Below are positions 1-6,796 of a DNA stretch of 12,330 bases, piece by piece. Numbering within the stretch: the stretch's first letter is position 1; every line of letters starts with the position of its first letter. Under the pieces are notes generated by a model. That model saw only the letters and a list, made by a program, of their open reading frames with translations, had not been told where the DNA came from and did not search any database. The translations under genes and the position numbers were made by a program. Source of the stretch: Panacagrimonas sp. (GTDB lineage Bacteria; Pseudomonadota; Gammaproteobacteria; Nevskiales; Nevskiaceae); assembly GCA_021773655.1 (NCBI GenBank), contig JAJFJX010000320.1:1-12330 (forward strand), in the 5' to 3' direction.

Positions 1-1071
1 GGCCTGCCCGACGACGAGCAGATCCAGCAGCGACGCGCCGAAGGCCGTGGCCTGCTGCGGCCGGAGATTGCCGTGCTGGTGGCTTACAGCAAGATCAGCC
101 TGTTCGAAGCCGCGGCGGCGCCCGAATTCGCAGACGACCCGCACTTCCTGCGGGATCTGCTCGGATATTTCCCCGCACCGCTGGTGCAGGCGCAACGCGC
201 CGCCGTCGAGGGTCATCGCCTGCGGCGCGAGATCGTCGCCACCGTGCGCGCCAACGGCATCGTCAACCGCATGGGGGTGTCGTTCGCCCATCGCCTGGCC
301 GAGGACCAGGGCCTGAGTCTGGCCCAGGTGCTGCGCGCCTACGCGATGGCCGAGGCGGTGCTGGAGACCGATCGCTACTGGGAGCAGATCGGCGAGGCGG
401 AACGGCGGTTGCCCAGCGCGCTGGTCTACCGGCTGATGCTTCAGGTGGTGGCGCTGCTCCGGCACGTCACCGCTGCCCTGGCCGCTCATCGGTCGCTTGA
501 CGGCGTTCCCATCGACGAGGTGGCTTCGCGCTACGTCGGCGTGGTCGGCGAGCTCGAATCGCAGTTGCCGGACGTGCTGCCGGCGGCGTATCGCGAAGAC
601 TACGACCGCCACCTGGCCAGTCTGCGCGAACGCGGTGTTCCGCCTGCGCTGGCGGTGCTGCTGACGCGCACCCGTGCGCTGGGCAGCGCGCTGGACATTG
701 CAGACCTGGCCCGCGACAACGCGCTGCCGCGCAGCGAAGTGGCCGCGGTGTACTTCGCCGTCGGCGAGACCCTGTGCCTGCCGTGGATGCTGGCGGCCAT
801 CATCGGCCTGCGCCCGGCAACTGCCTGGCAGGCCCTGGCCCGCGCGCGGCTGCGCGAGGACGCCTACCGGCTGCACAGCGCGATCTGCGCGCGGGTGCTG
901 CAGGCCGGCGACATGCCGCCGTCGCAGCGTCTGCAGGCCTGGGCCGCACAGCGCGGTGCACGCCTGGGCCTGAGCCTGGCGCGGCTGGCCGAGCTGCAAT
1001 CTTCAGCGGCGGTGGACTACGCCGGGCTGGGGGTGGCGGTGCGCGAACTGCACGACCTGCAGACCCTGTGA
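1..1071 (+). CDS. NAD-specific glutamate dehydrogenase, large (180 kDa) class, C-terminal part
   Basis: The frame is open from base 1 to a TGA at 1069-1071, so about 356 C-terminal residues are present and the start lies upstream of the window. The encoded segment opens with GLPDDEQIQQRRAEGRGLL and runs into RPEIAVLVAYSKISLFEAA, followed by IVNRMGVSFAHRLAEDQGL. These stretches are typical of the helical C-terminal domain of the roughly 1,600-residue NAD-dependent glutamate dehydrogenases, which oxidatively deaminate glutamate to 2-oxoglutarate and ammonia in the cytoplasm. The catalytic Rossmann and glutamate-binding domains lie outside the window. The gene is followed after 67 bp by cysS on the same strand, and no obvious terminator separates them. 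The family call rests on recognised C-terminal motifs only. Confidence 0.88.
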   Translation, partial: GLPDDEQIQQRRAEGRGLLRPEIAVLVAYSKISLFEAAAAPEFADDPHFLRDLLGYFPAPLVQAQRAAVEGHRLRREIVATVRANGIVNRMGVSFAHRLAEDQGLSLAQVLRAYAMAEAVLETDRYWEQIGEAERRLPSALVYRLMLQVVALLRHVTAALAAHRSLDGVPIDEVASRYVGVVGELESQLPDVLPAAYREDYDRHLASLRERGVPPALAVLLTRTRALGSALDIADLARDNALPRSEVAAVYFAVGETLCLPWMLAAIIGLRPATAWQALARARLREDAYRLHSAICARVLQAGDMPPSQRLQAWAAQRGARLGLSLARLAELQSSAAVDYAGLGVAVRELHDLQTL

Positions 1072-1138
1072 GGCGGGGGTTGCGCACTTTGCGGCCGGTG
1101 GCGGCTATCCTTGCGCGGATTTTTCACCGCACCTCGCC

Positions 1139-2518
1139 ATGCAGCTCCACAACACCCTGAGCGGCCGCAAGGAAGTCTTCACGCCGCTGGACCCGCTGCG
1201 CGTGACCATGTACGTCTGCGGACCCACGGTCTATTCCTATGCCCACATCGGCAACGCCCGGCCGGCAGTGGTGTTCGACGTGCTCGCCCGCGTGCTGCGT
1301 CGTCGCTACCCAGAGGTGGTGTACGTGCGCAACGTCACCGACATCGACGACAAGATCAACGCCGCGGCGGCGAAGGAAGGCGTGGACATCCGCGTCATCA
1401 CCGACCGCTACGCCGCCATCTACCACCAGGACATGGCGGCACTGGGCGTGGCGCCGCCGGATCATGCCCCGCGGGTGACAGAGCACCTGCCGCAGATCCT
1501 GACCATGATCGGGCGTCTGGTCGCCAGCGGGCACGCCTACGCGGCCGAAGGACACGTGCTGTTCCACACGCCCAGCTTTGCCGACTACGGCAAGCTCTCC
1601 GGCCGCGACGAACAGGCGCTGATGGCCGGTGCGCGGGTGGAGGTGGCGCCCTACAAGAAACATCCCGGCGATTTCGTGCTGTGGAAGCCGTCGAGCGAAG
1701 ACCAGCCTGGCTGGGATTCCCCCTGGGGACGTGGGCGTCCGGGCTGGCACATCGAGTGCTCGGCAATGGCCGAAGCGCTGCTGGGCGAGACCATCGACAT
1801 TCACGGCGGCGGCCACGACCTGATCTTCCCGCACCACGAAAACGAGATCGCGCAGAGCGTCTGCGCGCACGGCGGCAAGGCGTTCGCGCGCTTCTGGCTG
1901 CACAACGGCTTTCTCAATGTGGAGAGCCAGAAGATGTCCAAGTCGGTGGGCAACGTGCTGTTGGTCCACCAGTTGCTCGAAACCCTGCCCGGCGAGGCGA
2001 TCCGCCTGGTGCTGCTGACCGGACACTACCGGCAGCCGGTGGACTGGGGCGCCGAGATGGTCGCCGAGGCGCGCCGCAAGCTGGACCGGCTCTATGGCGC
2101 GCTGCGCGAGCTCGAAGACGTGGCCCCGACCGATGGCGTGAGCGCACCCGAGGCCTTCGTCGCGGCGCTGGAAGACGACCTCAACACGCCGATGGCACTG
2201 GCCGAGCTGTTCGAGCTGGCGCGCGCCGCCAACAAGGCCGTCGATGCCGCGGAGCGCGGTCGCGTCAAGGCGCAGATGCTCGATGCCGGCGCGATGCTGG
2301 GACTGCTGCATCAGTCACCGCAGCAATGGTTCTATGGACAGGCATCGCAGACCGGTCCGGACGACGACGCCACCTCCATCGAGGCCCTGCTCGCCGAGCG
2401 TGCCGAGGCTCGCAGGAACCGGCAGTGGGCGGACTCAGACCGCATCCGCGACGCGCTCAGGGCGCGTGGCGTGCTGGTGGAGGACTCCAGGGACGGGCAG
2501 CGCTGGCGTCGGGCCTGA
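1139..2518 (+). CDS. cysS: Cysteinyl-tRNA synthetase
   Basis: This is a complete 459-residue class I aminoacyl-tRNA synthetase that charges tRNA-Cys with cysteine in the cytoplasm; the length matches the bacterial family (about 460). Visible signatures are the HIGH-type motif HIGN at residues 36-39, KMSKS at 265-269, and the zinc ligands expected from the E. coli enzyme: Cys27 (in YVCGPTVY), Cys207 (GWHIECS), His232 and Glu236 (FPHHENEIAQS). Cys27 zinc coordination is how the family selects cysteine without editing. The ATG at 1139 begins the conserved MQLHNTLSGRKE N-terminus. The upstream 67 bp include TATCCT at 1106-1111, a possible -10 element without a convincing -35. The gene is convergent with the DUF4864-like gene, with 77 bp between them. 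Confidence 0.97.
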   Translation: MQLHNTLSGRKEVFTPLDPLRVTMYVCGPTVYSYAHIGNARPAVVFDVLARVLRRRYPEVVYVRNVTDIDDKINAAAAKEGVDIRVITDRYAAIYHQDMAALGVAPPDHAPRVTEHLPQILTMIGRLVASGHAYAAEGHVLFHTPSFADYGKLSGRDEQALMAGARVEVAPYKKHPGDFVLWKPSSEDQPGWDSPWGRGRPGWHIECSAMAEALLGETIDIHGGGHDLIFPHHENEIAQSVCAHGGKAFARFWLHNGFLNVESQKMSKSVGNVLLVHQLLETLPGEAIRLVLLTGHYRQPVDWGAEMVAEARRKLDRLYGALRELEDVAPTDGVSAPEAFVAALEDDLNTPMALAELFELARAANKAVDAAERGRVKAQMLDAGAMLGLLHQSPQQWFYGQASQTGPDDDATSIEALLAERAEARRNRQWADSDRIRDALRARGVLVEDSRDGQRWRRA

Positions 2519-2559
2519 TTCCAGGTCGTGCTGCCGACTCAGACCCGCTCGCACAGACC

Positions 2560-2579
2560 CGCTCGACTCGGGCCGAGCG
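2560..2579. terminator. Weak inverted repeat between convergent genes, possible terminator
   Basis: CGCTCG at 2560-2565 pairs with CGAGCG at 2574-2579 across an 8-nt loop. It sits in the 77-bp gap between the 3' ends of cysS and the opposing small secreted-protein gene, where a bidirectional terminator would be expected. There is no T-run on either side, so this may only be chance pairing in GC-rich DNA. Confidence 0.2.
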
Positions 2580-2595
2580 ACTCGAGCCAAGGGAT

Positions 2596-3108
2596 TCAGG
2601 CGGGCGAATTCAGCACCGGGGGTTCGTTGGTCTCCGGCCCGACGAACGGACCTTCGGGGTCCAGCGCCTCGGGCGGCACCACCGCGTCGGCCATCCAGCA
2701 GCCGTCGCACTCGGGCACTTTCTGGCGCGACAGGATGAAGATGTAGCGCGACAGCTCTTGCTGCCGGCTCATCAGTTCCACCGGGACCATGGCACGGTCG
2801 CCGTCGATCAGTGGCGGCGCCATGCGTGCGGCCTTGTGGCCGAGCAGGTCCGGAAAGCCCTGGCGGATCATCATCGCGAAACGCTCCAGCGGGCCGGTCT
2901 TGGCGCGGTTGCCCGGTGACGAGAACCGGTAGAGCTGGGCGATGCCTTCATCGCTGTTCTTCTGCAGCGCCCGCAGCATCGCCTCTACGGTCTGCTGAGG
3001 CGCCATGTCCGGTCTGGGCCCGAGTTCGGCAGCGTCCTGGGCCATGAGCGGTGTGCTCAGCGCCAGGCTGGCGAACAACACGGCGAGATACTTCTGCAGG
3101 GTGGTCAT
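2596..3108 (-). CDS. Small exported protein, DUF4864-like
   Basis: This encodes 170 residues when started at the ATG at 3106-3108, which has AAGGAG five bases upstream; an upstream ATG at 3153 adds 15 poor residues and no ribosome site. The first 23 residues (MTTLQKYLAVLFASLALSTP then LMA) form a clear Sec signal peptide, with likely cleavage before Gln24, so the product is probably periplasmic. Residues about 38-130 resemble DUF4864: a helical TVEAMLRALQKNSDEGIAQLY stretch, then SSPGNRAKTGPLERFAMMIR and a beta-rich tail with a CDGC pair (Cys134, Cys137). DUF4864 proteins have no established function. The gene is divergent from the M48 protease, and the shared 126-bp region carries phased repeats. 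The family assignment is tentative; export is well supported. Confidence 0.75.
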   Translation of the reverse strand: MTTLQKYLAVLFASLALSTPLMAQDAAELGPRPDMAPQQTVEAMLRALQKNSDEGIAQLYRFSSPGNRAKTGPLERFAMMIRQGFPDLLGHKAARMAPPLIDGDRAMVPVELMSRQQELSRYIFILSRQKVPECDGCWMADAVVPPEALDPEGPFVGPETNEPPVLNSPA

Positions 3109-3155
3109 GAAGTCTCCTTGACTTGAAAGGCAGCATACGCAGGATGCCTGCATTC

Positions 3156-3184
3156 GGGTTCACACAGGGTTCAACCGCCATTCA
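3156..3184. promoter_or_regulatory. Phased direct repeats in divergent promoter region, candidate operator
   Basis: GGGTTCA occurs at 3156-3162 and again at 3167-3173, separated by CACA, and a third TTCA follows at 3181-3184. The three TTCA cores are spaced exactly 11 bp, one helical turn. The site lies between the divergent starts at 3108 (-) and 3235 (+). A 7-bp repeat with a 4-bp spacer is the architecture used by OmpR/PhoB-family response regulators, but the bases are not a canonical Pho box. The regulator is unknown. Confidence 0.3.
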
Positions 3185-3234
3185 ATCAGCTTGGTTACCA
3201 TTTGCGTTCGCCCTTGCAGATACCGATATCCGAC

Positions 3235-4017
3235 ATGCGCCGACTGGTTCTCGTGTTCGCCTGCGCCGCCATCGTGGCCTGCGCCACCTCTCCGCTGGGA
3301 CGCAAGCAGTTCATCCTGATTTCCGATGAGTCGATCAGCGAGCAGGGCATCGCCTCGTTCCGCCAGATGCAGAAGGAGATGCCTGCATCCACCGACACCG
3401 CGACGGTGCGCTACGTTCAATGCGTGTCCAACAGCATCACGCGCCAGGTGCCACGCCTGCCCGACACTGCCAACCTGTCGGTTCCGGCAGGCTGGGAGGT
3501 CGGTGTGTTTGCCAGCCAGGACGTCAACGCCTTCGCGCTGCCGGGCGGCAAGATCGGCGTGTTCGAGGGCCTGCTCAAGGTTGCCAACACCCAGGACCAG
3601 CTGGCCTCGGTGATCGGGCACGAGGTCGCCCACGTGCTGGCGCGGCACTCGGCCGAGCGTGCCTCGGCCAACATCCCGGCGCAGCTCGGCGGCGCGGTGG
3701 CCTCGATCTACGGCGTCGGCCAGCTCTATGGCATGGGGGTCAACGCACTGTTCCTGCTGCCGTATTCACGCAGCCACGAGTCCGAGGCCGATCTCATGGG
3801 TCTGGATCTGATGGCCATGGCCGGATTCGATCCGCGCGCCTCGGTGCAGCTTTGGCAGAACATGGCCAAGGCCAGCGGCGGACAGAAACCCCCGGAGATG
3901 CTCTCGACCCATCCGTCCGACGCCACACGCATCGCCGATCTGAACAACCGCATGAAGTCGGCCCTGGACATCTACGTGGCCGCCCTGGCCCGCGGCGAAA
4001 AGCCGAACTGCCGATAG
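3235..4017 (+). CDS. M48-family zinc metalloprotease, outer-membrane lipoprotein type (LoiP-like)
   Basis: This encodes 260 residues from the ATG at 3235. That start is preferred over the ATG at 3202 because it places a lipoprotein signal peptide at the N-terminus (MRRLVLVFACAAIVAC) with lipobox IVAC and lipidated Cys16; Ala17 favours outer-membrane retention. The zinc site is HEVAH at 129-133, with the distal glutamate in ESEAD (Glu172). The family segments VNAFALPGGKIGVFEGLL (about 98-114) and YSRSHESEADLMG are intact. M48 lipoproteins such as E. coli LoiP act in envelope protein quality control at the periplasmic face of the outer membrane. There is no clear Shine-Dalgarno sequence. The gene is divergent from the DUF4864-like gene and convergent with the ABC ATPase gene. 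Catalytic family is confident; the exact orthologue is not. Confidence 0.92.
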   Translation: MRRLVLVFACAAIVACATSPLGRKQFILISDESISEQGIASFRQMQKEMPASTDTATVRYVQCVSNSITRQVPRLPDTANLSVPAGWEVGVFASQDVNAFALPGGKIGVFEGLLKVANTQDQLASVIGHEVAHVLARHSAERASANIPAQLGGAVASIYGVGQLYGMGVNALFLLPYSRSHESEADLMGLDLMAMAGFDPRASVQLWQNMAKASGGQKPPEMLSTHPSDATRIADLNNRMKSALDIYVAALARGEKPNCR

Positions 4018-4104
4018 CGCCTGAGGGGTGCAGTGCTCGGCCTGCGACGACGAGTGCCGGGGGCGCGCGCTGTTGCCAGATCGAGCGTGCTGGCCCGAGG
4101 ACAC

Positions 4105-5100
4105 TCAAGCCGTCTGCAGGGTGAAGTGACAGGCAGAGTTTCCGCCATGTCCGACGCGATTGAGGTTGGGGACCTGGCGTCCGCACTGAGCCTCGGCGAT
4201 CGGGCAGCGTGTGGCGAACACACACCCGGTCGGCGGATTGGACGGGCTGGGAATCTCGCCCTGCAGCGGTGGCAGTGACTCGCCACCGCGATGGCCGGGG
4301 ATCGAGGCCAGCAGTGCGCGCGTGTAGGGGTGCACCGGCTGCTCGAACAGCGCCTGGCGCGGACCCTGTTCCATCACCTTGCCCAGATACATCACCATCA
4401 CGCGATGGCTGATGTGGCGCACCACTGCCAGGTCGTGAGCGATGAAGATCATCGACAGGCCCATCTCGGCCTGCAGGTCGGCCAGAAGGTTGACGATCTG
4501 AGCCTGCACCGAGACGTCGAGCGCGGACACCGGTTCATCACAGATCAGGACATCGGGCTGCACGGCCAGCGCGCGCGCGATGCCGACGCGCTGGCACTGG
4601 CCGCCAGAGAATTCGTGCGGATACCGGTTGATCTGCGCCGCCGACAGCCCGACACGCTCGAGCATCTGCGCCACGCGGGAACGACGTTGGCCAGCATCCA
4701 GTTCAGGGCACAGCGCCTCCAGCGGTTCGGCGATGCTGGCGCCGATGGTCATGCGCGGGTCCAGGCTGGCCAGCGGGTCCTGGAACACCATCTGGATCTG
4801 GCGCCGCAGCGGCCGCCAGCCGCGTTCGTCCAGGCCGACCAGTTCACGGCCCTGGTATTTGATCGAGCCGGCAGTGGCCGACTCCAGCCCGGCCAGTGCC
4901 CGCGCCAGGGTGGACTTGCCGCAGCCCGATTCGCCGACCACGCCGAGCGTCTCGCCAGCGGCCAGATTGAGGTTGACGCCGTCCACCGCCCTGACCACGC
5001 CCCGACGGCCCAGCAGGCCCCTGCGGGGCAACGGGTAATGAACCTGCAGGTGGCGCACCACCAGTTGTGACGGGGTGACGGTGGGTGTTGCTGTTGCCAT
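4105..5100 (-). CDS. Dipeptide/oligopeptide ABC transporter ATP-binding protein (DppF/OppF type)
   Basis: This is a 331-residue ATPase that would power peptide import at the cytoplasmic face of the inner membrane. It shows Walker A GESGCGKST (56-64), Q-loop Gln107, signature SGGQ (165-168), Walker B VLICDEP (184-190) with Glu189, and H-loop His222. The C-terminal oligopeptide-transport extension carries Cys293, Cys299, Cys306 and Cys324, a pattern that binds a 4Fe-4S cluster in some characterised Dpp ATPases. The ATG at 5100 is chosen because GGAG lies nine bases upstream; the ATG at 5115 has no ribosome site. Cys169 replaces the usual Arg just after the signature. No permease, binding protein or partner ATPase (DppD) is in the window, so this is a locally orphan subunit downstream of dps. 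Confidence 0.9.
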   Translation of the reverse strand: MATATPTVTPSQLVVRHLQVHYPLPRRGLLGRRGVVRAVDGVNLNLAAGETLGVVGESGCGKSTLARALAGLESATAGSIKYQGRELVGLDERGWRPLRRQIQMVFQDPLASLDPRMTIGASIAEPLEALCPELDAGQRRSRVAQMLERVGLSAAQINRYPHEFSGGQCQRVGIARALAVQPDVLICDEPVSALDVSVQAQIVNLLADLQAEMGLSMIFIAHDLAVVRHISHRVMVMYLGKVMEQGPRQALFEQPVHPYTRALLASIPGHRGGESLPPLQGEIPSPSNPPTGCVFATRCPIAEAQCGRQVPNLNRVGHGGNSACHFTLQTA

Positions 5101-5226
5101 CAGCGGTATCTCCATGGCGTGTCGCGACCGCCGGCGGCAAGGGGGCTACGACCGGCACGCGGACGTGCGCGGGGTCCGATTTCGTCTGGCGATGGCCTTG
5201 GGACCGGCGGAACCCGATTCACCGGA

Positions 5227-5724
5227 TCACTCCAGCAGCGAACGCAGCATCCACGCGGTCTTCTCGTGAACCTGCAGCCGCTGGGTCAGCAGATCGGCGG
5301 TGGGTTCGTCGTGGGCCTGGTCGGCCAGCGGGAACACCGAGCGTGCCGTCTTGGCGCAGGACTCATGGCCCTTGACCAGCAGTCGCACCATTTCCAGGGC
5401 TTCGGGCACGCCATCGGTCTCGTCGATGCTCGACAGGCTCGCGTACTGCCGGTAGGTGCCGGGCGCCGGGAAGCCCAGCGCGCGGATGCGCTCGGCCACC
5501 GCGTCGACCGCCAGCGCGGCCTCGTTGTAGTGAGTCTCGAACATCAGGTGCAGGGTGTTGAACATCGGCCCCGTGACATTCCAGTGAAAATTATGAGTCT
5601 TCAGGTACAGCGTGTACTCGTCGGCCAGCAATCGCGACAGGCCGTCGGCAATCGCCCTGCGATCATCCTTGTCGATGCCGATGTCGATCCTGGCGGTCTT
5701 CTTTTCCTTGGTCTTTCTGGTCAT
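5227..5724 (-). CDS. dps: Dps family DNA-binding ferritin-like protein
   Basis: This is a 165-residue mini-ferritin that forms 12-subunit shells, oxidises and stores iron using peroxide, and can coat DNA under stress. The ferroxidase ligands His47, His59, Glu63, Asp74 and Glu78 have exactly the spacing of E. coli Dps (51/63/67/78/82), with Glu in place of Asp at the third position. The core NFHWNVTGPMFNTLHLMFE is typical. The N-terminus MTRKTKEKK is lysine-rich, as in DNA-binding Dps proteins. The ATG at 5724 has AGGAG seven bases upstream and is preferred over the frame start at 5745. An inverted repeat and promoter-like motif lie 50 bp upstream. The ABC ATPase gene follows 126 bp downstream on the same strand. 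Confidence 0.95.
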   Translation of the reverse strand: MTRKTKEKKTARIDIGIDKDDRRAIADGLSRLLADEYTLYLKTHNFHWNVTGPMFNTLHLMFETHYNEAALAVDAVAERIRALGFPAPGTYRQYASLSSIDETDGVPEALEMVRLLVKGHESCAKTARSVFPLADQAHDEPTADLLTQRLQVHEKTAWMLRSLLE

Positions 5725-5774
5725 GCCTGGGCTCCTGTTTGACATTCGAGGGAAGGTGCAGGCCAGCGCCCTGC

Positions 5775-5796
5775 GGCGACTTTAGTGCATGTCGCC
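5775..5796 (-). promoter_or_regulatory. Candidate dps promoter or operator with inverted repeat
   Basis: Read on the minus strand, GGCGAC and GTCGCC form a perfect 6-bp inverted repeat around a 10-bp centre containing CACTAAA. TAAAGT, running into the right arm, resembles a -10 box (4 of 6 to TATAAT). The site lies 50 bp upstream of the dps start codon. No good -35 is present 16-18 bp further upstream. The inverted repeat overlapping the presumed -10 would suit a repressor or an activator-dependent promoter, but it matches no operator I recognise. Confidence 0.35.
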
Positions 5797-6189
5797 AGCG
5801 CGCCGGTGCTCGCTGCGCCGTCGGCTGTCCGGGCCGGGCCCCGCCCCGGATCACCCGAGCGGGCCCTGCAAGGCCTGCTGCCGACGGTCGCGACCGAAGG
5901 AATCGTGGGGGCTGCGCCGAGGATTCCAAGCAAAGCGTTCGCGGAACAGGCGGCCGTCGACGATCACCGGACATCTCGGAAAATTGATCCGGTGAGGCAA
6001 AAAGAACGCGTTCCAGTTCAGCATGGCGCTCCACAGGTGCTGCAGGGGCGGCGGGATCGACGGGATCGGAAGCCGTCGCCCGTCGCAGACATCGACCGTC
6101 GTCTGGTAGGCGTCGTCATTGCCCGGCGCCGCGTTGTAGATGCCGGGATGATTGCGCTCGAAGGCCAGCACCACGGCTTCGGCCATGTC

Positions 6190-6217
6190 GTCGACGTGCA
6201 GGAGTCGACGTGCAGGA
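6190..6217. repeat. 14-bp perfect tandem duplication inside the SDR pseudogene
   Basis: GTCGACGTGCAGGA occurs at 6190-6203 and is repeated immediately at 6204-6217. On the coding (minus) strand the protein reads FLHVDS in one frame before the repeat and LLHVDDMAEAV in another after it, so the duplication duplicated the HVD codons and shifted the frame by 14 nt (2 mod 3). It offsets a single-base gain about 40 bp upstream at a C-run near 6250-6255. Confidence 0.9.
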
Positions 6218-6693
6218 ACTGCATCATCGGCGCGAAGCCGATCAGCACCGGGGGCCAGGCATCGCGCCAGCAGCAGCGACATCGTGTTGCGCACACCCGG
6301 TCCGAGCACGTTGCAGGGGCGCAGGATGGTGATGTTGAGCTCGGGGTCCTTCGAAAGGCAGGCGCCGGCCAGCGACTCCACCGCAACGGCATCGACCAGG
6401 TCGTGGGTGCCTTCGCTGGCTCGGATCGGCCAGTCTTCGTTGATCAGCGCTGGATTGCAGGCCGACGCGACATAGAACATGCAGGTGGGGTGGATCAAAA
6501 TCTTGCCGGCGCCATACATGCAGCCCAGTCATGAAGCACAGTTCCAGCAGCGACTTGGTAAACGGCACATTGGCGTTGTAGCACCGGCTGCGGACGGATT
6601 CGTTGGCGAAGATGCGCCCAGGTGCAACACAGCGTCGATGCGGTGCGCGCCGAAGATGTCCTCGAATCCGGGCTCGTGGTCCTCCACCTTGAA

Positions 6694-6728
6694 CGACGCG
6701 ACGCGACGCAACGCAACGCGACGCGACG
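6694..6728. repeat. Pentanucleotide tandem repeat, seven units of C(G/A)ACG
   Basis: Seven consecutive 5-bp units, five CGACG and two CAACG, fill 6694-6728. The array lies in the SDR remnant between codons for AVVAS and SFKVEDH, and the reading frame differs on its two sides. Counting CGCGT units on the coding strand gives six, whereas one or four would keep the frame open. This supports slipped-strand expansion rather than unrelated insertion. Confidence 0.9.
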
Positions 6729-6796
6729 ACGGCCTCGGTTTCCAACTTGCGGCGCAAGTCCGCGGCGATCACCTGGTGCTGTGCGAGCAGGCGGCT

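Larger units (their letters stand above)
5851..6796 (-). pseudogene. NAD-dependent epimerase/dehydratase (SDR) pseudogene, frameshifted
   Basis: SDR-family sequence can be followed across changing frames: SRLLAQHQVIAADLRRKLE (second strand of the Rossmann fold), then VEDHEPGFEDIFGAHRIDAV and LHLGA, then IFANESVRSRCYNANVPFTK, then GAGKILIHPTCMFYVASAC, then LNITILRPCNVLGPGVRNTM, then VLIGFAPMMQFLHVD, then DDMAEAVVLAFERNHPGIYN, and a terminal VVDGR/RFRERFGW-like segment (VDGRLFRERFAWNPRRS). At least five frame changes are needed: at the 5-bp repeat (6694-6728), near 6613, near 6515, near 6255 and at the 14-bp duplication (6190-6217). The N-terminal glycine-rich GxxGxxG is missing, lost at the junction with the acyltransferase remnant. 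The original enzyme probably modified a nucleotide sugar or an isoprenoid/lipid substrate, but the substrate cannot be read. Confidence 0.8.

Noticed and set aside
1111..2919. A 602-codon open frame on the plus strand and a 395-codon frame on the minus strand (1124-2311) over cysS
   Set aside because: Both are Arg/Gly/Ala-rich or His/Val-rich shadow translations of the high-GC cysS gene, which is fully explained in its own frame with all catalytic motifs.
5785..6534. A 249-codon plus-strand frame across the pseudogene region
   Set aside because: It is antisense to recognisable SDR sequence and has no domain of its own; its openness reflects base composition.
6694..6728. CRISPR-like or mobile-element target repeat
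   Set aside because: Units are 5 bp with no spacers, and no transposase or terminal inverted repeats are nearby.
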